DNA of 48,576 nt from Rhodobiaceae bacterium (GTDB lineage Bacteria > Pseudomonadota > Alphaproteobacteria > Rhizobiales > JANQQB01), in NCBI GenBank assembly GCA_028285165.1, contig JANQQB010000410.1, positions 1 through 48,576 on the forward strand, read 5' to 3'. A model generated the notes under the pieces. That model was given only the letters and a program-made list of their open reading frames with translations. It was not told the DNA's origin and searched no databases. Position numbers and translations under genes: made by a program. Shown here in pieces: positions 8,649 through 17,166 of this stretch. Position 1 is the first letter of the stretch; the number at the start of each line of letters is the position of its first letter.

Positions 8649-9287
8649 ATGCAGGACGGACCGGAGGTTCTTTGCGCACATCTCGATGTTTCACGTGAAA
8701 CATCCGATCGGCTTCGCATCTACGTCGATCTGGTTCGAAAATGGCAAAAAGTCCAGAACCTGGTCGCGCCATCGACCCTGGCGGAAATCTGGCAGCGTCA
8801 TGTTCTGGACAGTGCACAGATCCTGCGCTTCGCCCCCCTTGCCCGGCGATGGCTGGATCTCGGCTCCGGGGCCGGCTTCCCCGGCATCGTGATCTCCATC
8901 CTTATGGCCAACCGCGCCGACTTTCACGCCCATCTGGTCGAGTCGAATGGCCGGAAAGCTGCATTCCTGCGTGCGGTCGTGAGGGAAATCGGGCTTCCGG
9001 TGACCGTTCACGACCAGCGCATAGAGCGATTCACCTGGCCCGAACCCTTGCCCATCGATGTCATCAGTGCGCGGGCGCTCGCAGCGTTGCCGGCGCTTTG
9101 CGGTTATGCAGAACCTTTCATGTCCGAAAAAACTGTGGCTATCTTCCACAAAGGACGCGATACCGATTCGGAACTTAAATCGACTCTTTCCGACTGGAAT
9201 CTTGATCTGGTAATAGAAGACAGCGTGGTCGATCCGCACAGCAGGGTGCTTGTGATCCGCGCGCTTCAACGCAGCAAAACGGGATAA
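8649..9287 (+). CDS. rsmG: 16S rRNA (guanine-N7) methyltransferase RsmG (GidB)
   Basis: A 212-residue SAM-dependent enzyme that methylates N7 of G527 (E. coli numbering) in 16S rRNA. The SAM motif WLDLGSGAGFPG is at residues 68-79. An AAGG lies 6 nt before the ATG at 8649. The start decides whether the second parS site is coding: with this start parS is read as D-V-S-R-E-T (residues 13-18), a segment also seen in GidB of other alphaproteobacteria. The gene is 9 nt from mnmG and 7 nt from parA. Confidence 0.93.
   Translation: MQDGPEVLCAHLDVSRETSDRLRIYVDLVRKWQKVQNLVAPSTLAEIWQRHVLDSAQILRFAPLARRWLDLGSGAGFPGIVISILMANRADFHAHLVESNGRKAAFLRAVVREIGLPVTVHDQRIERFTWPEPLPIDVISARALAALPALCGYAEPFMSEKTVAIFHKGRDTDSELKSTLSDWNLDLVIEDSVVDPHSRVLVIRALQRSKTG
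8687..8702. promoter_or_regulatory. parS: parS centromere site 2 (inside rsmG)
   Basis: A second perfect TGTTTCACGTGAAACA palindrome, also extended to 18 bp by A/T. It is 2,105 bp from site 1 and lies within codons 13-18 of rsmG, so this DNA is both protein-coding and a ParB site. Confidence 0.96.
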
Positions 9288-9294
9288 TGCCCAG

Positions 9295-10116
9295 ATGGAT
9301 GCTCTACCGGACTATCCGCGCGTTCTGACGCTGGCCAACCAGAAGGGCGGGGTCGGCAAGACGACGACGGCAATCAATCTGGGCACCGCGCTTGCCGCAA
9401 TCGGCGAAAAGGTTCTCGTCGTCGATCTCGATCCGCAGGGCAATGCCTCGACCGGTCTCGGAATCGATCGCAAGGATCGACCCGTATCCACTTACGATGT
9501 GCTGATCGGCGACGAAACCCTCGCTTCATCGGTGGTCGATACGGCTGTGCCGCGGCTTTCGGTGGCCCCGTCAACCCTCGACCTGCTTGGCTTCGAGCTT
9601 GAGATCTCGGCTGAACGGGATCGTGCGTTCCGGTTGCGCAAGGCGATCGCCGATCACACGCGGACAAGCGAGGAATCGCAGCGATTTTCCTACGTGCTCG
9701 TCGATTGTCCACCGTCGCTGAACCTTTTGACGATCAATGCCATGGCATCGGCGCATTCCATTCTGGTTCCGCTGCAATGCGAATTCTTCGCTCTGGAAGG
9801 TCTCAGTCAGCTCTTGAAGACGGTGGAACAGGTTCGCGGCAGTCTCAATCCGGACTTGTCGATCCATGGCATCGTGCTGACCATGTTCGACAAGCGGAAC
9901 AACCTTTCGACCCAGGTGGTTTCCGACGTCCGGGAGATCATGGGATCGAAAGTCTACCAGACGATCATCCCGCGCAATGTCCGGGTATCGGAGGCGCCGT
10001 CCTATGGAAAACCGGCGCTGCTTTACGATCTGAAATGCGCTGGCAGCCAGGCGTATCTTCGACTCGCATCCGAAATCATCCAGCGCGAAAAAACCTATCG
10101 CGGCGTCGCGGCCTGA
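9295..10116 (+). CDS. parA: Chromosome partitioning ATPase ParA
   Basis: A 273-residue Walker-type ATPase that forms DNA-bound gradients and pulls ParB-parS complexes during chromosome segregation. The deviant Walker A KGGVGKTT is at residues 17-24 and the VDLDPQGNAS motif follows. VDCPPSLN is the Walker B region. The chromosomal (Soj-type) form is indicated by the lack of an N-terminal HTH and by its position beside parB and two parS sites. It starts 7 nt after rsmG, so it is in the same operon. Confidence 0.96.
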   Translation: MDALPDYPRVLTLANQKGGVGKTTTAINLGTALAAIGEKVLVVDLDPQGNASTGLGIDRKDRPVSTYDVLIGDETLASSVVDTAVPRLSVAPSTLDLLGFELEISAERDRAFRLRKAIADHTRTSEESQRFSYVLVDCPPSLNLLTINAMASAHSILVPLQCEFFALEGLSQLLKTVEQVRGSLNPDLSIHGIVLTMFDKRNNLSTQVVSDVREIMGSKVYQTIIPRNVRVSEAPSYGKPALLYDLKCAGSQAYLRLASEIIQREKTYRGVAA

Positions 10117-10171
10117 TCGATTCAGATCCGTAACGATACCTGGACTCGTGCATCACTTAACGGAGGGCCAC

Positions 10172-11053
10172 ATGGCGATGGGTGCGGAAAAAGCCAAGAG
10201 GCGGCTCGGCAAAGGTTTGGCTGCGCTGATTGGCGATGTCGATACCGACGCGGCTGTGATGACGCGCGCGCGGACCCAGAGGCGCGTACCGGTGGAGTTT
10301 CTTGAACGCAACCCGCGCAACCCGCGCACGACGTTCAAGGATGACGATCTGGCGGAATTGACGGCCTCGGTGAAAGAAAAGGGGATCGTTCAGCCGATCC
10401 TGGTTCGTCCCAAGCCGGATGCCGGGTCGGACAGCTTTGAGATCATCGCCGGCGAGCGCCGGTGGCGGGCGGCGCAAAAGGCCGGCCTGCATGAAGTGCC
10501 GGTCGTCATTCAGGAGGTTTCAGATCAAGAGGCGCTTGAGCTTGCGATTATCGAAAATGTTCAGCGCGCCGATCTCAACCCCGTGGAAGAAGCACGCGGC
10601 TATGCGCGGCTTATAGAAGAATTCTCTTACACCCAGGCCGATCTCGCATCGGTAATCGGCAAGAGCCGAAGCCATGTTGCCAATACAATGCGTCTGCTCA
10701 AGCTGCCGCAGCCGATCCAGGATCATTTGTCCGAAGGCGCTTTGAGCGCCGGCCATGCCCGTGCGCTGATCACGGCGGAAAATCCTGAAGACCTGGCGCG
10801 ACAGATCGTCGACGGAGGCCTGAGCGTCCGAGATGCCGAAGTTCTCGCACAGACCCCTGCGAAGAAAGCCGCAGGATCCTCTCACAAACCGGAAAAAGAC
10901 GCCGATACGAAAGCCCTGGAAAGGCGGCTGACCGATGCGCTCGGCCTGACCGTCGTGATCAACCACAAGCCGAACGGCGCCGGCGAGGTTCGTATCCGGT
11001 ACAAAGACGTGGACCAGCTCGAAGCCGTTTGTCAGCGTCTCGGCGTCGATTGA
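10172..11053 (+). CDS. parB: Chromosome partitioning protein ParB (parS-binding CTPase)
   Basis: A 293-residue CTP-dependent DNA clamp that loads at parS and spreads. It starts with the ParA-interacting KRRLGKGLAALIG segment. The CTP-binding GERRWRA is at residues 94-100. The HTH that reads parS runs over about 154-176 (TQADLASVIGKSRSHV), and a C-terminal dimer domain follows. The frame is open from 10148, but ATG 10172 has GGAGG at 10162-10166 and matches the family N-terminus. It lies 55 nt after parA. Its targets at 6582 and 8687 are in the same cluster. Confidence 0.96.
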   Translation: MAMGAEKAKRRLGKGLAALIGDVDTDAAVMTRARTQRRVPVEFLERNPRNPRTTFKDDDLAELTASVKEKGIVQPILVRPKPDAGSDSFEIIAGERRWRAAQKAGLHEVPVVIQEVSDQEALELAIIENVQRADLNPVEEARGYARLIEEFSYTQADLASVIGKSRSHVANTMRLLKLPQPIQDHLSEGALSAGHARALITAENPEDLARQIVDGGLSVRDAEVLAQTPAKKAAGSSHKPEKDADTKALERRLTDALGLTVVINHKPNGAGEVRIRYKDVDQLEAVCQRLGVD

Positions 11054-11156
11054 CCGGAATGGCTGACAGCCGCACCCGTCCCGTATTCGCAAATGTAATC
11101 AAAGTTTGAGATGGCCGGAGTGCTCGTCGTCGTGCGCTGTCGGTGACGGCGGAAGC

Positions 11157-12197
11157 CTATCTTGCGCGTCTGAGGGATTGAGCGACCCGACAGACAGCCA
11201 GAAGCGCTTCTCCGACGATTGCCTTTTCAAGAGAAGCGGTCTTGCGACCACGTTCGATTGCGGCATACAGTACATTGGCCGCACGGGTGATTCGGTTGCC
11301 GGTCCAGATGGACACCTGAAGTTTGACTGCGTCGCGGCGCTTGAAAAAGATCGGTGGGCGGATTCCGGACAAAGCCTCCTCGACAGAACCGCCCGCTTCC
11401 CGCGTTGCCACGGCCTGATCGAGCGTCTGAACATGCCGCAAGGCCTGCAGCGCAATCACCGAGGCGTGGTGTCCCGACGCCAGGAGCCTGGAATACTCCC
11501 TTTCAAGCCTGGCAACATCGCCGCCGGCCATGGCGTCGATCAATCCGTCTAGCGCGAGGCCGGCTGCGTCCGCCACGATTGCCTCGATGTCGGCGGTCTC
11601 CACGCGCTCGCTGGCGGCGCAATACAGACACAGTTTCTGGACTTCCTGGCGGGAGGCGAGGCGATCCGCGCCCAGGATCGACAACAGCAATGTCCTGGCT
11701 TCGCGGGAAATGTCGAGACCGGCCTGTCGCAATTCGTCCGTGACAAGACGATCCAGCGCGCGCCCGTCGTCTGCATAACAGGCGATGGCGAGCGCTGACT
11801 TGTGCGTTTCGATTCGTTTGCGCAACGATTGGGACTTTTTTAGATCACCGGCGCTGACGATGACGATGGCGTCTTCGGATCCGGCCTTGAGCACGGCCTC
11901 GACCTGCTTGTCGATCGATTTGCTGCCGGTTGCCTTTGCCCCAATAAGGCGCTTGCCGCCGAACATCGATACGGTGAGCGTTTCGTTTACAAGCCGGTCC
12001 GGCTCCCGGTCGATCTCCGCCGCATCAAGCACGATCTTGCCGAACGGATCCTCAATGTCGGCTCCATATGCCGTCATCAATTCCTGAAACCGTTCGCTGA
12101 CCAGACCTGTGTCGGGGCCGAAAACCAGGAACACCGGCACTGAGGGATCCGGCTTTTCGGTCAGTCGGCGAAAGTCCTGTTCCTTCAAAATGCCCAT
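11157..12197 (-). CDS. holA: DNA polymerase III delta subunit
   Basis: A 346-residue clamp-loader subunit that opens the beta sliding clamp. The N-terminal segment with PVFLVFGPDTGLVSERF matches HolA, and the length is usual. The frame extends upstream to a GTG at 12287, but ATG 12197 gives the standard start. It is the last gene of the leftward leuS-lptE-holA cluster, an arrangement common in proteobacteria, and converges on parB with a 103-bp gap. Confidence 0.9.
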   Translation of the reverse strand: MGILKEQDFRRLTEKPDPSVPVFLVFGPDTGLVSERFQELMTAYGADIEDPFGKIVLDAAEIDREPDRLVNETLTVSMFGGKRLIGAKATGSKSIDKQVEAVLKAGSEDAIVIVSAGDLKKSQSLRKRIETHKSALAIACYADDGRALDRLVTDELRQAGLDISREARTLLLSILGADRLASRQEVQKLCLYCAASERVETADIEAIVADAAGLALDGLIDAMAGGDVARLEREYSRLLASGHHASVIALQALRHVQTLDQAVATREAGGSVEEALSGIRPPIFFKRRDAVKLQVSIWTGNRITRAANVLYAAIERGRKTASLEKAIVGEALLAVCRVAQSLRRAR

Positions 12198-12297
12198 TGC
12201 TCTCGCACCAGGACCATCTGCGCTTCGTGACACCAGGCGGTTCCGTACTGGATTGCCCGGCATGAAGCGGGTCAGAGCCAGCCGCACTCATTTACGG

Positions 12298-12885
12298 TCA
12301 TGCAGTGCCGGATGCCATGAAGGTCGCCAGCCGCGTCCGCACTTCGCCTGCAATAACCTTGGCGGCACGCTGCTGTGCATCGAGCTGGGCCCGGGAATTG
12401 GCGAACCGTTGGTTGGAAAACGAGAACGAGGCGTTTGCGAAACTGCTGCCGTTCAGCACCACGCGGTCCTGACCGATGTCCCAAAGGGTGTACACAACCG
12501 TCAGCGTCAGGATGTAGGATTGCGGCACATCAGACAGAACCTGCACCGAGACGGCCGAGACCCGTTGGGCGATCCTGTATTCCAGACGATACAACGGATT
12601 GGCGCCGTCCTTACCGCCACGCAGAAGAAACAACAATTCATTGCGGAATACCTGAGCGGTGCGGTCACCGGCAGCGGCAACCGTGATCGTCTGCAAGGAT
12701 GTCCGCAGATCGGTGCCGGTTTCTGTGACGCGTTGCCCGTATAGCGGTTCGAAACAACCGGCGAGCGGCACGGCGCTCAAGAGGCCGATCAGTGACAGGC
12801 ATCGGCGACGGCTGATCCTGCCCGCCGGGCCATCGATTGCACTCATCGTCCGGGACAATCCGGTCTCGGCTTTACGCGACGACAT
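12298..12885 (-). CDS. lptE: LPS-assembly lipoprotein LptE
   Basis: A 195-residue outer-membrane lipoprotein that plugs LptD and helps insert LPS. The signal peptide ends in a lipobox LAGC, and the mature protein begins CFEPLYG, typical of alphaproteobacterial LptE. A twin-arginine-like RRR precedes the hydrophobic core, but it is not a clear Tat motif. ATG 12885 is preferred because AGAGGA lies about 7 nt upstream; it overlaps the leuS 3' end by 14 nt. ATG 12846 is the alternative and would shorten a long n-region. The leuS-lptE-holA order supports the call. Confidence 0.85.
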   Translation of the reverse strand: MSSRKAETGLSRTMSAIDGPAGRISRRRCLSLIGLLSAVPLAGCFEPLYGQRVTETGTDLRTSLQTITVAAAGDRTAQVFRNELLFLLRGGKDGANPLYRLEYRIAQRVSAVSVQVLSDVPQSYILTLTVVYTLWDIGQDRVVLNGSSFANASFSFSNQRFANSRAQLDAQQRAAKVIAGEVRTRLATFMASGTA

Positions 12886-15493
12886 TGACGATCCTCTTCG
12901 GAACAACAATCACCTTCTTCGGTGTCTTACCATCAAGGAACTTCTGAACGCTTTCAAGCGCCAGGACCGCTCCTTCGACATCGCTTTGCGTCGCATCGGC
13001 GTCGACGACAATCTCGTCGCGGCGTTTGCCGTTGACCTGAACCGGAAGGGTGATGGTGGATTCCAACAGAAGTTTCGGTTCCGCCTTCGGCCAGGGACGC
13101 ACCGCAATCATGTCCGATTGTCCGAGCATGGCCCAGCATTCCTCGGAGAAATGCGGCGTCATCGGCGCCATCATGTGTACCAGATAATCCACCGCTTCGC
13201 GCATGGCCCAGCGCACAGACGGGCTAGGGGTGTCATCAAGGGATTGCTGGATGCGCATCAGAGCATTGACCAGTTCATAAATCCTTGCGACGGCACGGTT
13301 GAAGGCAAGTGCTTCAATGTCGCTTTCGACCGCGACGAGCGCTTTGTGGACAGCCTTCCGGATTTCGGTGCCTGTTGCATCGATTGTGTCCGGTTTGGCT
13401 TCGGAAAAGTCTGCCCGAATCCGATTCGCATCCGTAATAAAGCGCCAGACTCTTTGAAGAAATCGTTGCGAACCCTCAACGCCGGCATCGGTCCATTGAA
13501 TATCGCGATCCGGCGGCGTATCGGAAATGATGAACCAGCGTGCCGTATCGGCGCCATAGGTCCCGATGATATCGGAGGGGTCGATCGTGTTCTTTTTCGA
13601 CTTGGACATCTTTTCGATCGGACCGATTTCGATCGATTCGCCCGTGGCAGCCAGGCGTGCCGTTCGCTGGCCGTCGCGCTCGCTGATGTCCACGTCGGCC
13701 GGATTGATCCATTCGCCGGCCTCATTGCGGTAGGTCTCGTGCGTGACCATGCCCTGGGTAAAGAGGGCATTGAACGGCTCCGCCAGCTTGAGATGACCGG
13801 TATCGCGCATCGCCCGTGCGAAGAAGCGCGAATACAAAAGGTGCAGGATCGCGTGTTCGACACCCCCGATATATTGATCGACCGGCAGCCACCGATCGAC
13901 AACGGCCGTGTCGGTGGGGGTCTTGGCCCGGGGAGCGGTAAAGCGAGCGAAGTACCAGGACGAATCGACAAACGTATCCATCGTGTCGGTTTCGCGTCGT
14001 GCCGCCGCCCCGCATTGCGGACAGGCCACGTCGCGCCAGGTCGGGTGCCGATCAAGCGGGTTGCCGGGTTTGTCGAATTCGATGTCGTCGGGCAGGCGAA
14101 CCGGCAGGTCGGTCTTGGGAACGGGTACCACGCCGCAAGTCGGGCAGTGCACGATCGGGATCGGGCAACCCCAATAGCGCTGTCTGGAAACGCCCCAGTC
14201 ACGCAGCTTGAAATTGATCTGTCGTTCGGCCTGTACAATTCCGTCCAGCTTGACGTCTTCAAGACGCTTGGCGACGGCTTCCTTGGCATCAGGAATCGTC
14301 AAGCCGTTCAGGAAGTCGGAATTGATGAGCGTCCCGTCACCGGTATAGGCTTCTTCGAAGATCCTGAAACCGGATGCGTCTTCCTCCGGCGGGAGCACGA
14401 CAGGAGTAACCGGCAAACCGTATTTGTTTGCAAAATCCAGGTCGCGCTGATCGTGTCCGGGGCAGCCGAAAATGGCGCCGGTTCCATAATCCATCAGAAT
14501 GAAATTCGCGACATAGACCGGCAGTGTGTGTCCTTCGACAAATGGGTGGCGGACGCGCAGGCCCGTGTCGAAGCCCTTCTTTTCCGCCGTCTCGATGGCC
14601 GTGACGCTGGTGCCCATGCGCCTGCATTCTTCGATAAAATCAGCAAGCGGGGCGTTGTCTTTCGCACAGGCCTGGGCAACGGGATGGTCAGGCGACAGCG
14701 CCATGAAACTCGCGCCGAACAAGGTGTCCGGTCGGGTGGTGAACACTTCAAGCGCCGTGTCGCCGCCGGCCGGAGGGGTGTCGAAGGCGAAGCGGATGCG
14801 CAAACCTTCCGAGCGACCGATCCAGTTTCGCTGCATGAGCCGGACCTTATCGGGCCAGCGATCCAAGGTGTCCAGTGCGTCAAGCAGATCCTGGCTGTAT
14901 GCTGATATCCGGAAGAACCATTGTGTCAGCTCGCGCTGTTCCACCAGCGCGCCGGATCGCCAGCCGCGTCCATCAATCACCTGCTCATTGGCGAGAACCG
15001 TGTGGTCGACGGGGTCCCAATTGACTTTCGACGTGCGGCGGTAGGCCAGGCCCTTCTCAAGAAAATCCAGAAACAGGAATTGCTGTTGGGCATAATATTC
15101 GACGTCGCAGGTGGCGAATTCCCGGCTCCAGTCCAACGACAAGCCCATCAGTTTCAACTGGGCGCGCATGGCGGCGATGTTCTCGTAGGTCCAGTCCTTC
15201 GGATGGACGCGGTTTTGCATGGCCGCATTTTCCGCCGGCATGCCGAACGCGTCCCATCCCATCGGGTGCAGGACATTGAAGCCCTTGGCACGTTTGTAGC
15301 GTGCCACCACATCGCCCATCGTATAATTGCGCACATGCCCGATGTGGATGCGTCCGGACGGATACGGGAACATCTCAAGAACATAATAGGTCGGCCGATC
15401 GTCATCGTTTTCGGTTCTGAAAACATCGGCCTCGGCCCATCGGGCCTGCCATTTGGGTTCGGCTTCTTGAGAATTGTAGCGCTCGGCTGCCAT
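12872..15493 (-). CDS. leuS: Leucyl-tRNA synthetase
   Basis: An 873-residue class I synthetase that charges tRNA-Leu. The HIGH motif is residues 50-53 ([14 protein letters not shown]) and the KMSKS loop about 628-632. The CP1 editing domain is present with [13 protein letters not shown] and [13 protein letters not shown]. Two CxxC pairs (CPTCG, CPQCG) suggest a zinc module. The frame runs to 15565, but ATG 15493 gives the standard N-terminus [17 protein letters not shown] palindromic insertion-like element lies 100 bp upstream, within its probable promoter region. Confidence 0.96.
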   Translation of the reverse strand: MAAERYNSQEAEPKWQARWAEADVFRTENDDDRPTYYVLEMFPYPSGRIHIGHVRNYTMGDVVARYKRAKGFNVLHPMGWDAFGMPAENAAMQNRVHPKDWTYENIAAMRAQLKLMGLSLDWSREFATCDVEYYAQQQFLFLDFLEKGLAYRRTSKVNWDPVDHTVLANEQVIDGRGWRSGALVEQRELTQWFFRISAYSQDLLDALDTLDRWPDKVRLMQRNWIGRSEGLRIRFAFDTPPAGGDTALEVFTTRPDTLFGASFMALSPDHPVAQACAKDNAPLADFIEECRRMGTSVTAIETAEKKGFDTGLRVRHPFVEGHTLPVYVANFILMDYGTGAIFGCPGHDQRDLDFANKYGLPVTPVVLPPEEDASGFRIFEEAYTGDGTLINSDFLNGLTIPDAKEAVAKRLEDVKLDGIVQAERQINFKLRDWGVSRQRYWGCPIPIVHCPTCGVVPVPKTDLPVRLPDDIEFDKPGNPLDRHPTWRDVACPQCGAAARRETDTMDTFVDSSWYFARFTAPRAKTPTDTAVVDRWLPVDQYIGGVEHAILHLLYSRFFARAMRDTGHLKLAEPFNALFTQGMVTHETYRNEAGEWINPADVDISERDGQRTARLAATGESIEIGPIEKMSKSKKNTIDPSDIIGTYGADTARWFIISDTPPDRDIQWTDAGVEGSQRFLQRVWRFITDANRIRADFSEAKPDTIDATGTEIRKAVHKALVAVESDIEALAFNRAVARIYELVNALMRIQQSLDDTPSPSVRWAMREAVDYLVHMMAPMTPHFSEECWAMLGQSDMIAVRPWPKAEPKLLLESTITLPVQVNGKRRDEIVVDADATQSDVEGAVLALESVQKFLDGKTPKKVIVVPKRIVNVVA

Positions 15494-15593
15494 ACCGTGG
15501 TCCGTCCCGGTGCATCGACTGTCTGATTGCGACGGACCATCACCAGAATTCCGCGGCGCGGTCAACCGGCGGTGCCGTCTATGCGTTCACTAG

Positions 15594-15624
15594 TACCTCT
15601 GAGCAGAAATCCTGACCCCTTTGA
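15594..15624 (+). repeat. Left terminal inverted repeat of the palindromic element
   Basis: 31 bp starting TACCTCTGAGCAGAAATC. It pairs with 15716-15746 at 29 of 31 positions; the first 18 positions are perfect. Confidence 0.85.
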
Positions 15625-15715
15625 TGGGGAAGATTTTTCCTTTGGTTAGGCGCGTTGTGCAGCGCGATGCGGGACATCGGGCAAACAACGCAACGACGCC
15701 CGAAGGAAAAAGCGG

Positions 15716-15746
15716 TCAAAGGAGTCAAGATTTCTGCTCAGAGGTA
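15716..15746 (-). repeat. Right terminal inverted repeat of the palindromic element
   Basis: Reverse complement of the left repeat with two transitions, in the CTTGACTCC part. Confidence 0.85.
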
Positions 15747-15896
15747 CTAGCATGTCTGCAATTCGCTAGTGTTCCGTGAATGGCGCGATCGTCAGATCGT
15801 GTGCGCCAGGTTCAAAGACCGGGTCGGGAGGGATGGATTCACGGGCCGAGCCACCATAGGGTGACCGGCGGATCTATCGAAGGCGAGGGAGCAGAG

Positions 15897-16583
15897 ATGA
15901 CGCAGGCAGGTGAGCGGCTCGAGGCCGTGCGGTCGACCGTCATGCGGGCGGCAAAGACCGCGGGACGCGCACCCGACAGCGTAACGCTGATCGCCATTTC
16001 GAAGACCTTCGGTGCGGAGGCGATTCGGCCGATAATCGCTGCCGGGCAGCGGGTCTTCGGGGAAAATCGCGTTCAGGAAGCACAGTCCAAGTGGCCCGAC
16101 CTGAAGGCCGATCATCCCGATATCGACCTGCACCTCGTCGGACCGCTGCAATCCAACAAGGCAAAGGATGCGGTTGCGCTGTTCGACGTCATCCACACCA
16201 TCGACCGGAAGAAGATCGCCGAGGCGATTCGCGGCGAAATGGAGCGCCAGGGCCGGGTCCTGAAACTCTTCGTCCAGGTCAATACCGGCGAAGAGCCTCA
16301 AAAGGCCGGCATTGCACCGTCAGATGCGGATGCGTTCATCGCGTATTGCCGGGACGATGTGGGGCTCGAGTTGGAAGGCCTCATGTGCATCCCGCCCGTC
16401 GACGATCATCCCGGTCCGCATTTTGCGCTTCTGGCCGGCATTGCGCAGCGTAACGGGCTGACCGGCCTGTCGATGGGCATGTCCTCGGATTTCGAGGACG
16501 CCGTCATGCTCGGTGCGACCCATGTGCGGGTCGGATCGGCAATCTTCGGAGCCCGGCAGCCCGTCGCCATTCAGGAGGCGTGA
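15897..16583 (+). CDS. yggS: YggS-type PLP homeostasis protein (alanine racemase-like fold)
   Basis: A 228-residue pyridoxal-phosphate-binding protein of the YggS/PROSC family, which keeps free PLP levels balanced and has no known catalytic reaction. The PLP lysine is Lys36 in LIAISKTF. FGENRVQEAQSKW and the closing GMSSDFEDAV..GATHVRVGSAIFG phosphate-binding region are diagnostic. The frame is open from 15780, but ATG 15897 has GAGGGAG just upstream and gives the family length. It converges with the TerB-like gene after 25 bp. Confidence 0.93.
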   Translation: MTQAGERLEAVRSTVMRAAKTAGRAPDSVTLIAISKTFGAEAIRPIIAAGQRVFGENRVQEAQSKWPDLKADHPDIDLHLVGPLQSNKAKDAVALFDVIHTIDRKKIAEAIRGEMERQGRVLKLFVQVNTGEEPQKAGIAPSDADAFIAYCRDDVGLELEGLMCIPPVDDHPGPHFALLAGIAQRNGLTGLSMGMSSDFEDAVMLGATHVRVGSAIFGARQPVAIQEA

Positions 16584-16608
16584 CGGTCATCCGCGCCGGG
16601 ACGGTCCT

Positions 16609-17073
16609 TCACTCGCTGGAATGTTCCACCTTCTGGCGCAGCTTGATGCGGTCCCGTGTCGAGATGCCAAGCAGTTCCGCGGTGCGCCAGACCGTGTTGT
16701 CCTCGAATTCGTGCACGATGCCGTCGGCATAGACCATCTCCCACATCATCTCGACAATCTTCAGGCGACCCGTTTCGTCGAGCTTCCGCTTGAGGACGGA
16801 GGTGAAGCCGTACAGGTCCACCGCTTCCAGATCGCGCTTGCGGGCCTCTTCCAGCAATTCGTTGGTCTGGTGATCGCTGAGTTCGAAGTGGCGTTGCAGA
16901 ACGGCACGCAATTTTGTGCGTTCGGAATCGTCGACCGTTCCGTCGACGGAGATCACATGCACCAGCAGCGCGGCCGCCGCCAACCGGTGATCGTCCGCCG
17001 CAAATTCCTCCTCGCGTTGCCGTTCGTCGGCATCGACCAGTTCCTGGATGAAATTCTTGAGCCGCTCAAACAT
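16609..17073 (-). CDS. TerB-family protein
   Basis: A 154-residue all-helical acidic protein of the TerB/DjlA-like superfamily. The repeated helical unit with DGTVDDSERTKLRAVL and a second YADGIVHEFEDNTVWR resembles TerB metal-binding acidic motifs. The real role is unknown; TerB names come from tellurite-resistance operons, but this is a stand-alone chromosomal copy. It is the last gene of the leftward zwf-pgl-eda-pgi run, 93 bp after pgi, so it may be co-transcribed. No signal peptide is seen. Confidence 0.8.
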   Translation of the reverse strand: MFERLKNFIQELVDADERQREEEFAADDHRLAAAALLVHVISVDGTVDDSERTKLRAVLQRHFELSDHQTNELLEEARKRDLEAVDLYGFTSVLKRKLDETGRLKIVEMMWEMVYADGIVHEFEDNTVWRTAELLGISTRDRIKLRQKVEHSSE

Positions 17074-17166
17074 GGAGAGTCCGTTCCGCTTCCACTTGCC
17101 GGTCGGGGCCTATCCCAACCTGACATTGTTGCCGTCCTGATAAATAGAGGAAACGAGGTGCATCCG

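Larger units (their letters stand above)
15590..15750. mobile_element. MITE-like palindromic element flanked by CTAG
   Basis: Two 31-bp arms (15594-15624 and 15716-15746) are inverted copies with only two mismatches, beginning TACCTCTGAGCAGAAATC. CTAG lies directly outside each arm (15590-15593 and 15747-15750), as a 4-bp target duplication would. The 91-bp centre is itself partly self-complementary, so the whole can fold into one long hairpin. It has no ORF. Some IS5-group transposons duplicate CTAG-like tetramers, so a non-autonomous relative of such an element is plausible; the parent transposase is not in the window. Alternatively it could be a structured intergenic repeat of the genome. 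Confidence 0.7.
15494..15896. other. 403-bp divergent gap between leuS and yggS, carrying a palindromic element
   Basis: No convincing gene. The middle 153 bp is the inverted-repeat element described separately. The remaining flanks (about 96 and 146 bp) must hold the leuS and yggS promoters, but I see no strong -35/-10 pair in them. Confidence 0.6.

Noticed and set aside
12659-14905. 748-codon open frame on the plus strand
   Set aside because: It lies antisense to leuS, whose motifs and length are complete. The composition (many Arg, His, Gly, Asp) is that of an antisense shadow in GC-rich DNA.
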